Shown here: in pieces, positions 17,354 through 26,198 of the stretch
How positions within the stretch are numbered: position 1 is the stretch's first letter
Layout: each line of letters starts with the position of its first letter
DNA from: Microbacterium kunmingense
Lineage (GTDB): Bacteria > Actinomycetota > Actinomycetes > Actinomycetales > Microbacteriaceae
Length of the DNA stretch: 64,000 bases
Assembly: GCF_023155745.1 (NCBI RefSeq)
Contig: NZ_JAKNUS010000002.1
Coordinates: 186,001 to 250,000 of the forward strand
Reading direction: 5' to 3'
Notes under the pieces: model-generated
What the model saw: the letters and a program-made list of their open reading frames with translations, nothing else
Databases searched by the model: none
What the model was told of the DNA's origin: nothing
Position numbers and translations under genes: made by a program

Positions 17354-19170
17354 GCTTCACCCCACCGGCCACGTTCACCACTCGTCCGACGCTGGCGGGC
17401 ACCTTCGGGATGGCCGCCTCGACGCACTGGATCGCCACCGCCTCCGCGCAGGCCGTGCTCGAGCGCGGCGGCAACGCCTTCGACGCCGCCACCGCCGGGG
17501 CCTTCGTGCTGCACGTGGTGGAACCGCACCTCAACGGACCGGGCGGCGATCTGGTCGGTGTCTTCGCCACCGCGGAGGATCCGACCCCGGTGGTGCTGAT
17601 GGGCCAGGGGCCGGCGCCCGCGCGCGCCAGCATCGCCCACTACATCGCGCAGGGACTGGACCTCGTCCCCGGGGCGGGCGGCCTTGCCGCCGCCGTTCCC
17701 GGAGCTGTCGATGCCTGGCTGGTGCTGCTGCGCGACCACGGCACCTGGGAGCTCGCCGACGTGCTGGCGTACGCCATCGGCTACGCCCGCGACGGGCATC
17801 CGCTGGTCGCCCAGGCGGCCGCCACGATCGCCCGGGTCGCAGAGCTCTTCCGTGACGACTGGACGAGCTCGGCTGATCTGTGGATGCCGGAGGGCCGGCC
17901 CCCGCGTGCGGGCGAGGTCGTGCGCAATCCCGCCTACGCCTCCGTGCTCGAGCAACTGGTGCACGCCGCGGGCAGTGCGGGCGAGGAGGGGCCGGGCGGT
18001 CGCAGGGCACGGATCGACGCCGCGCGCCGCGAATGGCGGGAGGGCTTCGTCGCCGCCGAGGCCACGGCCTTCCTGCGGGCACCCCACCGGCACTCCGGCG
18101 GGGGCATGCACTCCGCCGTCATCGAGGCATCCGATTTCGCCGCTTTCGAGGCGGGGTACGAAGCTGCCCTCACCCGGGATTTCCGGGGCGTCACCATCGC
18201 CAAAGCGGGGGCGTGGACGCAGGGTCCGGCACTGCTTCAGACGCTGGCGCTCCTCGAACCCCTCGGCGACGACCTGCTCGATCCCGCCACCGAGCGCGGC
18301 GCGCACACCATTCTGGAGGTGCAGAAGCTCGCGTACGCCGATCGCGAGGCGTGGTTCGGCGATGCCTCCGCCGCCGCGGCGATCGCCGGTCTGTTCGACG
18401 AGGACTATCTCGCCGAACGGCGGGATCTCCTCGGAGACGAGGCCGCAACGGCGTTCCGGCCGGGCCGCCTCGACGGATCAGACCCCTGGATCCCGCCGCT
18501 GCGGACGGTGTCGGGTCACGCCGGCGGCGCGGGGACCGGTGAGCCCACCGTCGACCGACGCGGTCAGACCCGGGGCGACACCTGTCACATCGACGTCGCC
18601 GATCGCTGGGGCAACATCATCTCTGTGACGCCATCCGGTGGATGGCTGCAGTCCTCCCCCACGATTCCCGCCCTGGGGTTCTGCCTGGGCACGCGCCTCC
18701 AGATGACCTGGCTCGCGCCGGGGCATCCGTCCTCGCTCGAACCGGGGCGGCGTCCGCGGACCACCCTGACCCCCACCCTGACGCTGCGCGACGGACGGCC
18801 GTGGTTCGCGATGGGCTCCCCCGGCGGCGATCAGCAGGACCAGTGGCAGCTCCTCGCGCTGCTGCGCATGATCGTCGGCGGCTACCGCGCACAGGAGGCC
18901 ATCGACGCGCCCGGGCTGCATTCCACCGCCCTGCCCGAGTCGTTCTGGCCCCGCACGTGGACTCCCGCGGGAGCGGTGGTCGAGGACCGGCTCGGCGAGG
19001 AGGTCATCCGCGGGCTGGAACGGCGCGGGCACGTCGTCACCCGGGCAGGGGACTGGTCGCTCGGCCGCGTCTCAGCCGTGGGTCGGGAGCCGTCCGCCGA
19101 CGGGAGCGCCGACGTGCTGTGGGCGGCCGCGAACCCGCGGGGAATGCAGGGCTACGCCTCCGGGCGCTGA
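17350..19170 (+). CDS. Gamma-glutamyltransferase family protein
   Basis: 606-residue Ntn-hydrolase of the gamma-glutamyltranspeptidase family. The N-terminal part has ATASAQAVLERGGNAFDAA and HLNGPGGD. The autocleavage and catalytic Thr is about residue 411, in DTCHIDVADRWGN; a Cys takes the place of the second Thr often seen in this motif. PSGGWLQSS and GSPGGDQQ correspond to the glycine-rich oxyanion segments. No signal peptide is evident, so it is probably cytoplasmic, unlike classical periplasmic GGT. Substrate could be glutathione-like peptides or acyl-amides. The start overlaps the aminopeptidase stop by 4 nt. The 3' end overlaps the convergent hydrolase by 19 bp. Confidence 0.88.
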   Translation: MSFTPPATFTTRPTLAGTFGMAASTHWIATASAQAVLERGGNAFDAATAGAFVLHVVEPHLNGPGGDLVGVFATAEDPTPVVLMGQGPAPARASIAHYIAQGLDLVPGAGGLAAAVPGAVDAWLVLLRDHGTWELADVLAYAIGYARDGHPLVAQAAATIARVAELFRDDWTSSADLWMPEGRPPRAGEVVRNPAYASVLEQLVHAAGSAGEEGPGGRRARIDAARREWREGFVAAEATAFLRAPHRHSGGGMHSAVIEASDFAAFEAGYEAALTRDFRGVTIAKAGAWTQGPALLQTLALLEPLGDDLLDPATERGAHTILEVQKLAYADREAWFGDASAAAAIAGLFDEDYLAERRDLLGDEAATAFRPGRLDGSDPWIPPLRTVSGHAGGAGTGEPTVDRRGQTRGDTCHIDVADRWGNIISVTPSGGWLQSSPTIPALGFCLGTRLQMTWLAPGHPSSLEPGRRPRTTLTPTLTLRDGRPWFAMGSPGGDQQDQWQLLALLRMIVGGYRAQEAIDAPGLHSTALPESFWPRTWTPAGAVVEDRLGEEVIRGLERRGHVVTRAGDWSLGRVSAVGREPSADGSADVLWAAANPRGMQGYASGR

Positions 19171-19847
19171 GGAGAGGGCCGGTCCAGCCACTCCGCGACG
19201 ATGTCGCCGATCCCGCCCCCGACCTCGTCGGCAGGACGCGCTCTCCCGGCGACCTCGAACGAGTGGTTGCCGTCCGGCACCCACCGCAGGGTGGCGTCGG
19301 GGCATGAGGCGACGACCCGCTCGAGGGCATCGTGCGGCTCCACGAAGGGGTCGCGGGTCCCCGAGAGGAACAGCTGCGGCTGCACAATGGCCGGGAGGTG
19401 ATCGGCGCGCTCCTTCTCCGGTTCACCGGGGGGATGCAGCGGGTACCCCAGGTAGACCAGGGCGGCGGGGTCGATCAGTCCGGAGGAGACCGCCAGTGAC
19501 GCCATCCGACCCCCGTACGACTTGCCCGCGGCGAAGTTCGGCATCGCGGGGCACCAGTCCGCCAGCGCCGCCAGTGCCGCCCGCCACGTCGCGGTCGCAT
19601 GGGAGGCGGGACCGGGCATCCGGCGTCCCGCCTCACGGTAGGGGAAGGCGAAGCGCAGCACGGCGAGGTCCCGACGGGTCAAAGCGTCGGTAACGCCCAC
19701 GAGGAAGGGATGCTCCGGGCCCGCCCCGGCACCGTGCGCCAAGGCCACGGCGCCCCGGGGCGCATCGGGGAGGGTGAGGAAGGCGGTCACTTCGACCGTC
19801 CCCCGCGGAAGCTCGACCGTGATGCGCTCCGTGCGCAGGGAGGTCAT
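19152..19847 (-). CDS. Alpha/beta hydrolase (KANL3/TEX30-type dienelactone-like)
   Basis: 231-residue soluble alpha/beta hydrolase. Visible features are the oxyanion region LAHGAGAGPEHPF, the nucleophile elbow GKSYGGRM (Ser near 109), an acid in SGTRDPFVEP and a catalytic His in DGNHSFEV. The family is widespread and substrate is unknown. The ATG at 19847 overlaps the stop of the upstream stress-protein gene as ATGA, so the two form an operon. Confidence 0.85.
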   Translation of the reverse strand: MTSLRTERITVELPRGTVEVTAFLTLPDAPRGAVALAHGAGAGPEHPFLVGVTDALTRRDLAVLRFAFPYREAGRRMPGPASHATATWRAALAALADWCPAMPNFAAGKSYGGRMASLAVSSGLIDPAALVYLGYPLHPPGEPEKERADHLPAIVQPQLFLSGTRDPFVEPHDALERVVASCPDATLRWVPDGNHSFEVAGRARPADEVGGGIGDIVAEWLDRPSPQRPEA

Positions 19848-20512
19848 CGCGAGAGGGACTCGTCCGGCGGCGTGCCGGGGGGCGCGCCCGCATCCGACTC
19901 GGCGGGCTCCGGCGGTGCCACGCGTTCGCCGTAGCGGGGCGGCGCGCTGTCATCGGGTCGAGCCGCGCTCGTCACGCCCTCGTCCGCCCGCTCCGGTGAT
20001 CCGGCGGCGACCGGTTCGACGACGGGCGCGGGAGAGTGCGCCCGCGGACCGAGGACCCTTCGTGCTTTGGCGACGTCGGAGGCGCTGACAGTGACGTCGT
20101 ACCGTTCGGCCACGACCTGCATCACCGAGGCGAAGTCGCGACGGCGGCGCACGAGCGAGTAGGTGATGAGGCTCAGGAGCATGCCGATGGCGATGCCGAC
20201 GAACAGGACGCCGACGAAGGCCTGGATCGGCACCGACGGGGAACCGAGGACCAGGATGGCGGAGAACAGCATGCCGAGCAGCAGACCGTTGATCGCACCG
20301 GAACGGGCCGCCTCGGCGTACCCGAGTCGTCCGGTCACGCGTTCGACCGAGCGGAGGTCGTGGCCGACGATGGCGATGTCGCGGGCGGGGATCTCGGCCG
20401 CGATCAGCGTCGACACGGCCTTCTGGGCGGCCTCATACGTCGGGAAGCTCGCGATCGCCTGGCCCGGCTCGGCCGACCCCTGCGGCAGACGTCCCCCACC
20501 CATCATGCTCAT
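19844..20512 (-). CDS. General stress protein (YflT/GS17M-type domain) with membrane helices
   Basis: 222-residue protein. An N-terminal YflT-like alpha/beta domain (IASFPTYEAAQKAVSTLIAA, IVGHDLRSVERVTGRL) is followed by two hydrophobic helices (about 73-110), a short cytoplasmic segment and a long Pro/Ala/acidic disordered tail. Related proteins are induced by general stress, but biochemical role is unknown. GGAGG at 20521-20525 lies 8 nt before the ATG at 20512, so this gene is leadered. The hydrolase gene follows with a 4-nt overlap. Confidence 0.82.
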   Translation of the reverse strand: MSMMGGGRLPQGSAEPGQAIASFPTYEAAQKAVSTLIAAEIPARDIAIVGHDLRSVERVTGRLGYAEAARSGAINGLLLGMLFSAILVLGSPSVPIQAFVGVLFVGIAIGMLLSLITYSLVRRRRDFASVMQVVAERYDVTVSASDVAKARRVLGPRAHSPAPVVEPVAAGSPERADEGVTSAARPDDSAPPRYGERVAPPEPAESDAGAPPGTPPDESLSR

Positions 20513-20535
20513 CTCATCATCCTCCCATGCGCGAC

Positions 20536-20541
20536 TACGCT
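20536..20541 (+). promoter_or_regulatory. -10 box of the MgtE-N/CBS operon (leaderless)
   Basis: TACGCT, 6-nt spacer, GTG at 20548. It sits between divergent genes only 35 bp apart. Confidence 0.6.
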
Positions 20542-20547
20542 TGACCC

Positions 20548-21843
20548 GTGAGCACGCAGAGGGTTTTCGTCGCGCGCCTGGCGGGGTGCTCCGTCTTCGA
20601 CCCCACCGGCGATCGTCTCGGCAAGGTGCGCGACGTCGTGGTGATCTACCGAAAAGACGACCCGCCTCGCGTCATCGGCCTCGTGGTGGAGATCCCCGGG
20701 CGACGCAACGTCTTCCTCTCCATCAATCGTGTCACCTCCATCGCCACCGGACAGGTCATCACGACCGGCCTGATCAACGTGCGGAAGTTCCAGCAGCGCG
20801 GCGGCGAGGTGAGGGTGATGTCGGAGATGCTGGGCAGGAAGGTGTACTTCCGCGACGGCTCCGGCCACGCCGTCATCGAGGACGTCGCGATCGAGCGCAA
20901 TCGCCTCGGCGAGTGGGACGTCGGTCAGCTGTTCCTCCGCAAGCCCAAGACCAGTGCCTCGCCGTTCGCCAAGGGCCCGACCACGTTCGCGACCTGGGAC
21001 GACGTGCGCGAGGACCACACTCCCGGGGAAGCGCAGTCGGCCGAGCAGCTCGTGGCGACCTATTCGGAGCTGAAACCCGCAGACCTCGCCAACACGCTGC
21101 TCGATCTCCCCGACGACCGACTGCTCGAGGTCGCCGAGGAGCTCTCCGACGAGCGCCTCGCGGACGCCCTCGAGGAGATGCCCGAGGACGAGCAGGTGCA
21201 CATCCTCGAGCAGCTCGGAGACGAGCGCGCCGCCCACATCCTCGACGCCATGGAGCCCGACGACGCCGCCGACCTGCTCGGCCAGCTCCCCGAGGAGCGG
21301 CTGGAGGAGCTCCTCGACCTGATGGAGCCCGAGGAGGCCGAGGACGTCCGCGAGCTGCTGAAGTACCTCCCCGATTCCGCGGGAGGTCTCATGACCAGCG
21401 AGCCCATCGTTCTCTCCGCCGACGCCACGGTCGCCGAAGCCCTCGCCCTCATCCGCCGCCACGAGCTGCATCCCGCCCTGGCGGCCGCGGTGTTCGTCAC
21501 CCTGCCGCCCTACGAGACCCCGACGGGACGGCTCCTCGGGACCGTTCATTTCCAGAGGATGCTGCGCTATCCGCCGCACGAGAGACTCGGCACCATCATC
21601 GACGACACCCTGGATCCCGTGCCGGTGACCGCGTCGGCAGCCGAGGTCGCCCGGATGCTCGCCAGCTACAACCTCGTCTCCCTCCCCGTCGTCGATCGTG
21701 CGCACCGCCTGGTCGGGGCGGTCAGCGTCGACGACGTGCTGGACTATCTCCTCCCCGAGGACTGGCGATCCCATGACGGCGACGACGGCGCCCGCACTCC
21801 GGTCCCGGCCACGGCGCCGGCGCCGCAGACGGGGAGGCGCTGA
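20548..21843 (+). CDS. PRC-barrel/MgtE-N/CBS-domain cytosolic protein
   Basis: 431-residue soluble protein. An N-terminal PRC-barrel-like pair (about 1-140: DRLGKVRDVVVIYR, VYFRDGSGHAVIEDVAI) precedes an MgtE N-terminal helical domain with repeated acidic helices (about 165-280) and two CBS motifs (MTSEPIVLSADATVAEAL and VPVTASAAEVARMLASYN). It has the Mg2+-sensing cytosolic half of MgtE but no transmembrane channel, so it cannot transport Mg2+ alone. The TGATG junction couples it to the DUF1003 membrane protein, a plausible partner. The GTG start is leaderless. Confidence 0.87.
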   Translation: MSTQRVFVARLAGCSVFDPTGDRLGKVRDVVVIYRKDDPPRVIGLVVEIPGRRNVFLSINRVTSIATGQVITTGLINVRKFQQRGGEVRVMSEMLGRKVYFRDGSGHAVIEDVAIERNRLGEWDVGQLFLRKPKTSASPFAKGPTTFATWDDVREDHTPGEAQSAEQLVATYSELKPADLANTLLDLPDDRLLEVAEELSDERLADALEEMPEDEQVHILEQLGDERAAHILDAMEPDDAADLLGQLPEERLEELLDLMEPEEAEDVRELLKYLPDSAGGLMTSEPIVLSADATVAEALALIRRHELHPALAAAVFVTLPPYETPTGRLLGTVHFQRMLRYPPHERLGTIIDDTLDPVPVTASAAEVARMLASYNLVSLPVVDRAHRLVGAVSVDDVLDYLLPEDWRSHDGDDGARTPVPATAPAPQTGRR

Positions 21844-22370
21844 TGGCCCGCGGCAATCGAAGCGCCGTGTCGCTGGACGCGCCGCGGGGACGGTCGGGCG
21901 TCCTCAGCCGGACCCCCCAGCCCTCGCGCGACCGGTTCGGACGATTCACCGAGTGGATCGCGCGCAACATGGGGACGCCCGTGTTCCTCTTGGGCCTGAC
22001 GCTCTTCTGTGCGAGCTGGATCGCGTGGAACACCCTCATGCCCATCTGGCTGCGCTTCGACTCGGCCGAGTTCGGCTTCACGGCGCTGACCCTGGTGCTG
22101 TCCCTGCAGGCCTCGTACGCCGCGCCCCTCATCCTGCTCGCGCAGAACCGGCAGGACGATCGCGACCGCGTGCAGATCGAGCAGGACCGTCAGCGCGCCG
22201 AGCGCAATCTCGCCGACACCGAATACCTCGCGCGCGAGATCGTCGCCCTGCGGATGGCCCTGCGCGACTTCTCCGACGAGGTGGTCACGAAGGACACCCT
22301 CCGCAGCGAACTGCGGGGCCTGCTGGAAGATCTCGACGAGCGTCGGGACGCCCCGGACCCGCGATCGTGA
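21843..22370 (+). CDS. DUF1003 family membrane protein
   Basis: 175-residue protein with two membrane helices (about 44-64 and 80-103; GTPVFLLGLTLFCASWIAWN is the first), a conserved QNRQDDRDRVQIEQDRQRAE cytosolic coil and an acidic C-terminus. Function of DUF1003 is unknown. ATG overlaps the upstream stop by one base (TGATG), and its own stop overlaps the mrp GTG, so three genes are translated as a unit. Confidence 0.88.
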   Translation: MARGNRSAVSLDAPRGRSGVLSRTPQPSRDRFGRFTEWIARNMGTPVFLLGLTLFCASWIAWNTLMPIWLRFDSAEFGFTALTLVLSLQASYAAPLILLAQNRQDDRDRVQIEQDRQRAERNLADTEYLAREIVALRMALRDFSDEVVTKDTLRSELRGLLEDLDERRDAPDPRS

Positions 22371-23524
22371 CCGACGCCGAACTCACCTCCGCCGTCCTCA
22401 CCGCGGTGGGCGCCGTCACCGATCCCGAGCTTCGCCGGCCCCTGTCGGAACTGCAGATGGTCTCAGACGTGCGTGCGCAGGACGGCGTCGCGCGCGTCGC
22501 CGTCGCCCTGACGATCGTGGGCTGTCCCGCGTCGGACCGCATCGAAGCCGACGTCCGCCGCGCCGCGGCCTCCGTCCCCGGAATCCGCGAGGTGGAGATC
22601 ACGCTCGGGGTCATGACGCCTGAGGAGCGCGCGGCGCTCACCGAGCGTCTGCGCGGCGGACGCGCTCGCCGTGAGATGCCCTTCGGCCCCGGGTCGCTGA
22701 CAAGGGTGATCGCGGTCACGAGCGGGAAGGGAGGGGTCGGCAAGTCGACGCTGACGGCCAACCTCGCCGTCGCGCTCGCGGCCACGGGGCTGTCGGTCGG
22801 TCTCGTCGACGCCGACGTCCACGGCTTCTCCATCCCGGGCCTTCTGGGGCTCATCGGCCCGGACGGCACGGTGCCGCAGCCCACCCGCATCGACGACCTC
22901 ATGATCCCCCCGGTGGCGCACGGGGTGAAGGTCGTCTCGATCGGGATGTTCCTGCGCCGGGGCCGGGACGATGCACCGCTCGGCGCGGTCGCCTGGCGCG
23001 GTCCGATGCTGCATCGCACGGTGCAGCAGTTCCTCACCGACGTCTGGTTCGGCGATCTCGACATCCTGCTGCTGGACATGCCGCCGGGTACCGGTGACAT
23101 CGCCATCTCGGTCGGTCAGCTCCTCCCCGACGCCGAGGTGCTCGTGACCACCACTCCGCAGTCGGCCGCCGCCGACGTCGCGATCCGCAGCGGACTGGTC
23201 GCCCGACAGACCGGGCAGCGCGTGATGGGCGTGGTCGAAACGATGGCCCCCATGACCCTTCCCGATGGAACGACGCTCGACCTGTTCGGCACCGGGGGCG
23301 GGGAGGCCGTGGCCCGGACCCTGTCGACGCCGGACGAGACGGTCGAGCTCCTCGCCTCGGTTCCGCTCAGTCCGGCCCTTCGGGCCGACGGCGACGCGGG
23401 GACGCCGGTCGTCCTCGCCCACCCCGACGATCCCGCCGCGCGGGCCATCCGCGACCTCGCCGCGACCCTGGCGCGCTCCCCGCGCGGCCTGTCGGGTCGC
23501 TCGTTGCCCCTGCGTCCCCGCTGA
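22367..23524 (+). CDS. mrp: Mrp/NBP35-family Fe-S carrier ATPase
   Basis: 385-residue P-loop ATPase. An N-terminal MIP18/DUF59 domain (about 1-82) precedes the deviant Walker A SGKGGVGKSTLT at about 119-130 and LLLDMPPGTGDI. Family members ferry Fe-S clusters. The CxxC segment found in many Mrp proteins before (D)(L/I)FG is replaced here by APMTLPDGTTLDLFG without Cys, a form I associate with actinobacteria. GTG overlaps the DUF1003 stop by 4 nt. The frame is open upstream of 22367, but the DUF59 domain begins exactly here. Confidence 0.9.
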   Translation: MTDAELTSAVLTAVGAVTDPELRRPLSELQMVSDVRAQDGVARVAVALTIVGCPASDRIEADVRRAAASVPGIREVEITLGVMTPEERAALTERLRGGRARREMPFGPGSLTRVIAVTSGKGGVGKSTLTANLAVALAATGLSVGLVDADVHGFSIPGLLGLIGPDGTVPQPTRIDDLMIPPVAHGVKVVSIGMFLRRGRDDAPLGAVAWRGPMLHRTVQQFLTDVWFGDLDILLLDMPPGTGDIAISVGQLLPDAEVLVTTTPQSAAADVAIRSGLVARQTGQRVMGVVETMAPMTLPDGTTLDLFGTGGGEAVARTLSTPDETVELLASVPLSPALRADGDAGTPVVLAHPDDPAARAIRDLAATLARSPRGLSGRSLPLRPR

Positions 23525-23544
23525 CCGATCGGCGAGGCGACGCC

Positions 23545-23925
23545 TCAGGTGGCCTCGCTGTCGAACGGCGGCCGCTCCCCTGCCGTCAGCGAGGTCTTCC
23601 GCGCGGGCGCGGCCTCCATCGCCGACACGACCGACGCGGCCTGAGCGGCGCGGACCGTCGCCACCGGCGCGTCGTCCAGGAGGGCTTCGCGGATGATGCG
23701 GCGGGGGTCGTACTGACGCGGATCCAGCGAACGCCAGTCGACGTCGTCGAAATCCGAGCCCATCTCCTCGCGAACGCGGGTCTTGGCCCCCTGCAGGAAG
23801 TCGCGAGTGCGGCGTGTGAACCGCGCAAGGGACTCGGCGTACCGCGGCAGTCGCTCGGGACCGATCAGCAGGGCGGCGATCACGCCGATCAGCAGAAGCT
23901 TCTCGATCGTGATCCCGAAGAACAT
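23545..23925 (-). CDS. tatB: Sec-independent protein translocase TatB
   Basis: 126-residue Tat pathway component: a short N-terminal membrane helix (about 4-21, LLLIGVIAALLIGPERLP including the TatA/B hinge GPERLP), an amphipathic helix and a long charged disordered tail. The length and tail favour TatB over TatA. It partners TatC for export of folded proteins. The ATG at 23925 is leaderless after TAATCT. The next upstream gene is an O-methyltransferase on the other strand; the sigE-rseA-htrA genes that lie between these in mycobacteria are absent. Confidence 0.88.
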   Translation of the reverse strand: MFFGITIEKLLLIGVIAALLIGPERLPRYAESLARFTRRTRDFLQGAKTRVREEMGSDFDDVDWRSLDPRQYDPRRIIREALLDDAPVATVRAAQAASVVSAMEAAPARKTSLTAGERPPFDSEAT

Positions 23926-23931
23926 GCGTCC

Positions 23932-23937
23932 AGATTA
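23932..23937 (-). promoter_or_regulatory. -10 box of tatB (leaderless)
   Basis: Minus-strand TAATCT with a 6-nt spacer to ATG at 23925. Confidence 0.6.
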
Positions 23938-24010
23938 CCGCCGCGCCTGAGGAGGCAGCCCCGAGGATCACCGTAGGCTGAGGCGGCAGGCCGGAAGGAA
24001 GGACGCGCGC

Positions 24011-24649
24011 ATGGGCGAGCACGATGCCAATCACCGTTTCGCCGATGAAGCGACCCCCGAACCCGACCACATCGCACGGGCGAGGGCCCACGCCCTCGAA
24101 CTCGGGGCCGCTCCGATCAGCGCCGTCGTCGGGGCGCAATGCGCCCTCATCGCCGCGTCATCGCGCGCGGCGAACATCGTCGAGATCGGCACCGGCGGCG
24201 GAGTGTCGGGCCTGTGGCTGCTCCATGGGGCGCCGCGGGCGACCCTGACCACCATCGACAATGAGCCGGAGCACCTGGGCGCTGCACGCCAGGCGTTCGC
24301 CGACGCGAGGATCCCCGCCGCCCGCGCGCGCTTCATCACGGGGCGTGCCTCCGAGGTCCTGCCTCGGATGAACGAGGCCTCCTACGACATCGTGCTCATC
24401 GACGCCGACCCCGAGGGCGTCCTCGAGTACGTCGAGCACGGATTGCGTCTGGCCCGCATCGGCGGCACCGTGCTGGTCCCGCGGGTGCTGCGGGGCGGGG
24501 CGGTCGCCGACCCGGTGCGCCGCGACGCCGTGACCACCGCCTACCGCTCGCTCATCCAGGAGACGCTGGCATCCTCCGCGGTGATCGGTGCCCTGTCCAT
24601 CGTCGGGGAGAGCCTGCTGCAGCTCACCACCGTCGGCGCGGACACCTGA
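24011..24649 (+). CDS. SAM-dependent O-methyltransferase (family 3)
   Basis: 212-residue class I methyltransferase. The SAM-binding motif I IVEIGTGGGVSGLWLL is near 56-71, followed by TLTTIDNEPEH and the metal/cofactor region YDIVLIDADPEG. It resembles the mycobacterial protein encoded beside sigE; substrate is unknown. The ATG at 24011 has AAGGAAGGA 7-8 nt upstream, and a TAGGCT further upstream gives a leader of about 30 nt. Confidence 0.88.
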   Translation: MGEHDANHRFADEATPEPDHIARARAHALELGAAPISAVVGAQCALIAASSRAANIVEIGTGGGVSGLWLLHGAPRATLTTIDNEPEHLGAARQAFADARIPAARARFITGRASEVLPRMNEASYDIVLIDADPEGVLEYVEHGLRLARIGGTVLVPRVLRGGAVADPVRRDAVTTAYRSLIQETLASSAVIGALSIVGESLLQLTTVGADT

Positions 24650-24653
24650 CGCA

Positions 24654-24683
24654 GGAACGACCGGTCCGAAGACCGGCCGTTCC
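24654..24683. terminator. Bidirectional hairpin terminator
   Basis: Arms 24654-24666 and 24671-24683 pair over 13 bp with one mismatch and a CGAA tetraloop, between the convergent methyltransferase and DUF3117 genes. There is no long T-run on either side. Confidence 0.65.
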
Positions 24684-24707
24684 GCGTGCAGAGTCTGTGG
24701 TGCGGGC

Positions 24708-24878
24708 TCAGGCGCCGACGACCTCGCCGAGGACGTCGTAGAGCTCCTTCGCCTCCGCGTCGTTGACGGAGACCACCAGGCGGCCACCGCCTTCGAGCGG
24801 AACGCGCACGATGATGAGGCGTCCTTCCTTCACGGCCTCCATCGGCCCATCCCCGGTTCGCGGCTTCATGGCTGCCAT
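24708..24878 (-). CDS. DUF3117 family protein
   Basis: 56-residue conserved actinobacterial protein beginning MAAMKPRTGDGPMEAVKEGR and containing RLIIVRVPLEGGGRLVVSVN, then a helix EAKELYDVLGEVVGA. It is probably a small alpha/beta fold; function is unknown. AAAGGAG sits 6 nt before the ATG. It lies about 90 bp downstream of a divergently placed membrane-protein 3' end and is monocistronic. Confidence 0.85.
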   Translation of the reverse strand: MAAMKPRTGDGPMEAVKEGRLIIVRVPLEGGGRLVVSVNDAEAKELYDVLGEVVGA

Positions 24879-24911
24879 CGCGGCTCCTTTTCGTCGTCGG
24901 TATACCGGTCA

Positions 24912-24917
24912 AGTTTA
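24912..24917 (-). promoter_or_regulatory. Candidate -10 box of the DUF3117 gene
   Basis: Minus-strand TAAACT in a locally AT-rich patch; transcription would begin near 24905 and leave a short leader carrying AAAGGAG. Confidence 0.45.
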
Positions 24918-24968
24918 TCGGGTGCGTCGCGCGGCGCGGCATCACCGGCCCACGGCGGCGCGCATCGA

Positions 24969-26198
24969 TCAGGGGATCTGCCAGAAGGAGGTCCCGAGCC
25001 CGTACATGTTCCAGATCCACCACCACTGGCCCAGGACGCACAGGATCAGGATCGATGCGCGCCAGACCGGATGACGCGGCGCCGCGAACGCCCCCCAGAG
25101 CGGTGACAGGGGGAAGAGCAGTCGGAAGACGCTGGACTGCGGGAAGAAGACCGCCAGGAGGTACACCAGGTAGCTCACCGTCCACAGCCGCACCTCGACT
25201 CCCAGCCGGGCGATGTGCGGTTCGAACAGCAGCAGCGCCCCGATGAGCGCGATCCCCGCCCCGAGGACGACGAAGCCCAGCCACGCCGGGAGTCCCCAGA
25301 GCCCAAACCAGAACTGCGCAGCCTGCACCCAGCCCTCGAACGGCAGGAATCCGCCGGTGTCCCCCACCCACATCCGCCGCCACGCCAGCTCGGTGTCCAG
25401 GTACGCGGTCGGGTCGTCGGTGACCGCGCCGGCGACGACGGTCCAGGAGAATCCGGTGGCCGTGGCCAGCGCACCGAGCGCCAGGATGTGCGCCACCTCG
25501 CCCGCGCGCAGCGGATCGGTGCGCCGCGCGATGAAGCGCCAGATGCCGTAGAGACCGAACATCAACGCGACGGCCAGAACACCGGGTCTGGTGTAGGCCA
25601 TCAGGATGACCGCGGGATAAAGCCAGCCGTACCGCCGCGTCTGCAGGCACCGGAGGATCCACAGCAGCAGGAGAAGGAACAGGGTCTCGGCGTAGGCGAC
25701 CTGGAACATCGCCGCCATCGGTGCGAACGCGAAGAAGGCCACGCCCCACATCGCCGCGATCCGCCCGATGTGCTCGCGCAGCAGCATCCACAGCAGGATG
25801 CAGCATCCGTACCCGGCGGCGAGCGCGACCAGGACCCCGCCCGCGCCCCACGCACCGAGCGGCACGCCCACCGCTCGCGCCAGCAGGGGGAAGACCGGCA
25901 TGAAGGCCCAGGCGTTCTCCCCCACCATGCCCGCCGCGTCACGCGGCAGGTCGGCGGGGTATCCCTCGACGGCGATCAACCAGTACCACTGCGCGTCCCA
26001 GCCCACGATGTAGTCGGCAAGGCTCGCGCCGGGACCGAAGCGGCTGCTCGCCGGCGCCCACGCCGAGGTGAGGAGGAACAGCCCGGTGGTCACCGCGCGC
26101 GCAGCGACGTAGATGACGAGGATGAGCAGGGCGGGATGGCGGAACAGCACCGCCCGCGCAGGGTGAGCGGTGAGCGACGAGGTCAGCCCGCCAGCCAC
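24969..26198 (-). CDS. Multi-pass membrane protein, PIG-V/GT-C-like
   Basis: 409-residue protein with about ten hydrophobic helices. The first extramembrane loop has [20 protein letters not shown]; WDAxWY is characteristic of PIG-V-type mannosyltransferases of the GT-C fold, with an acidic residue in the first loop. It may transfer a sugar from a lipid carrier to a cell-surface acceptor; donor and acceptor are unknown. The GTG at 26198 overlaps the dapE 3' end by 16 bp, suggesting co-transcription. No better internal start is obvious. Confidence 0.75.
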   Translation of the reverse strand: MAGGLTSSLTAHPARAVLFRHPALLILVIYVAARAVTTGLFLLTSAWAPASSRFGPGASLADYIVGWDAQWYWLIAVEGYPADLPRDAAGMVGENAWAFMPVFPLLARAVGVPLGAWGAGGVLVALAAGYGCCILLWMLLREHIGRIAAMWGVAFFAFAPMAAMFQVAYAETLFLLLLLWILRCLQTRRYGWLYPAVILMAYTRPGVLAVALMFGLYGIWRFIARRTDPLRAGEVAHILALGALATATGFSWTVVAGAVTDDPTAYLDTELAWRRMWVGDTGGFLPFEGWVQAAQFWFGLWGLPAWLGFVVLGAGIALIGALLLFEPHIARLGVEVRLWTVSYLVYLLAVFFPQSSVFRLLFPLSPLWGAFAAPRHPVWRASILILCVLGQWWWIWNMYGLGTSFWQIP

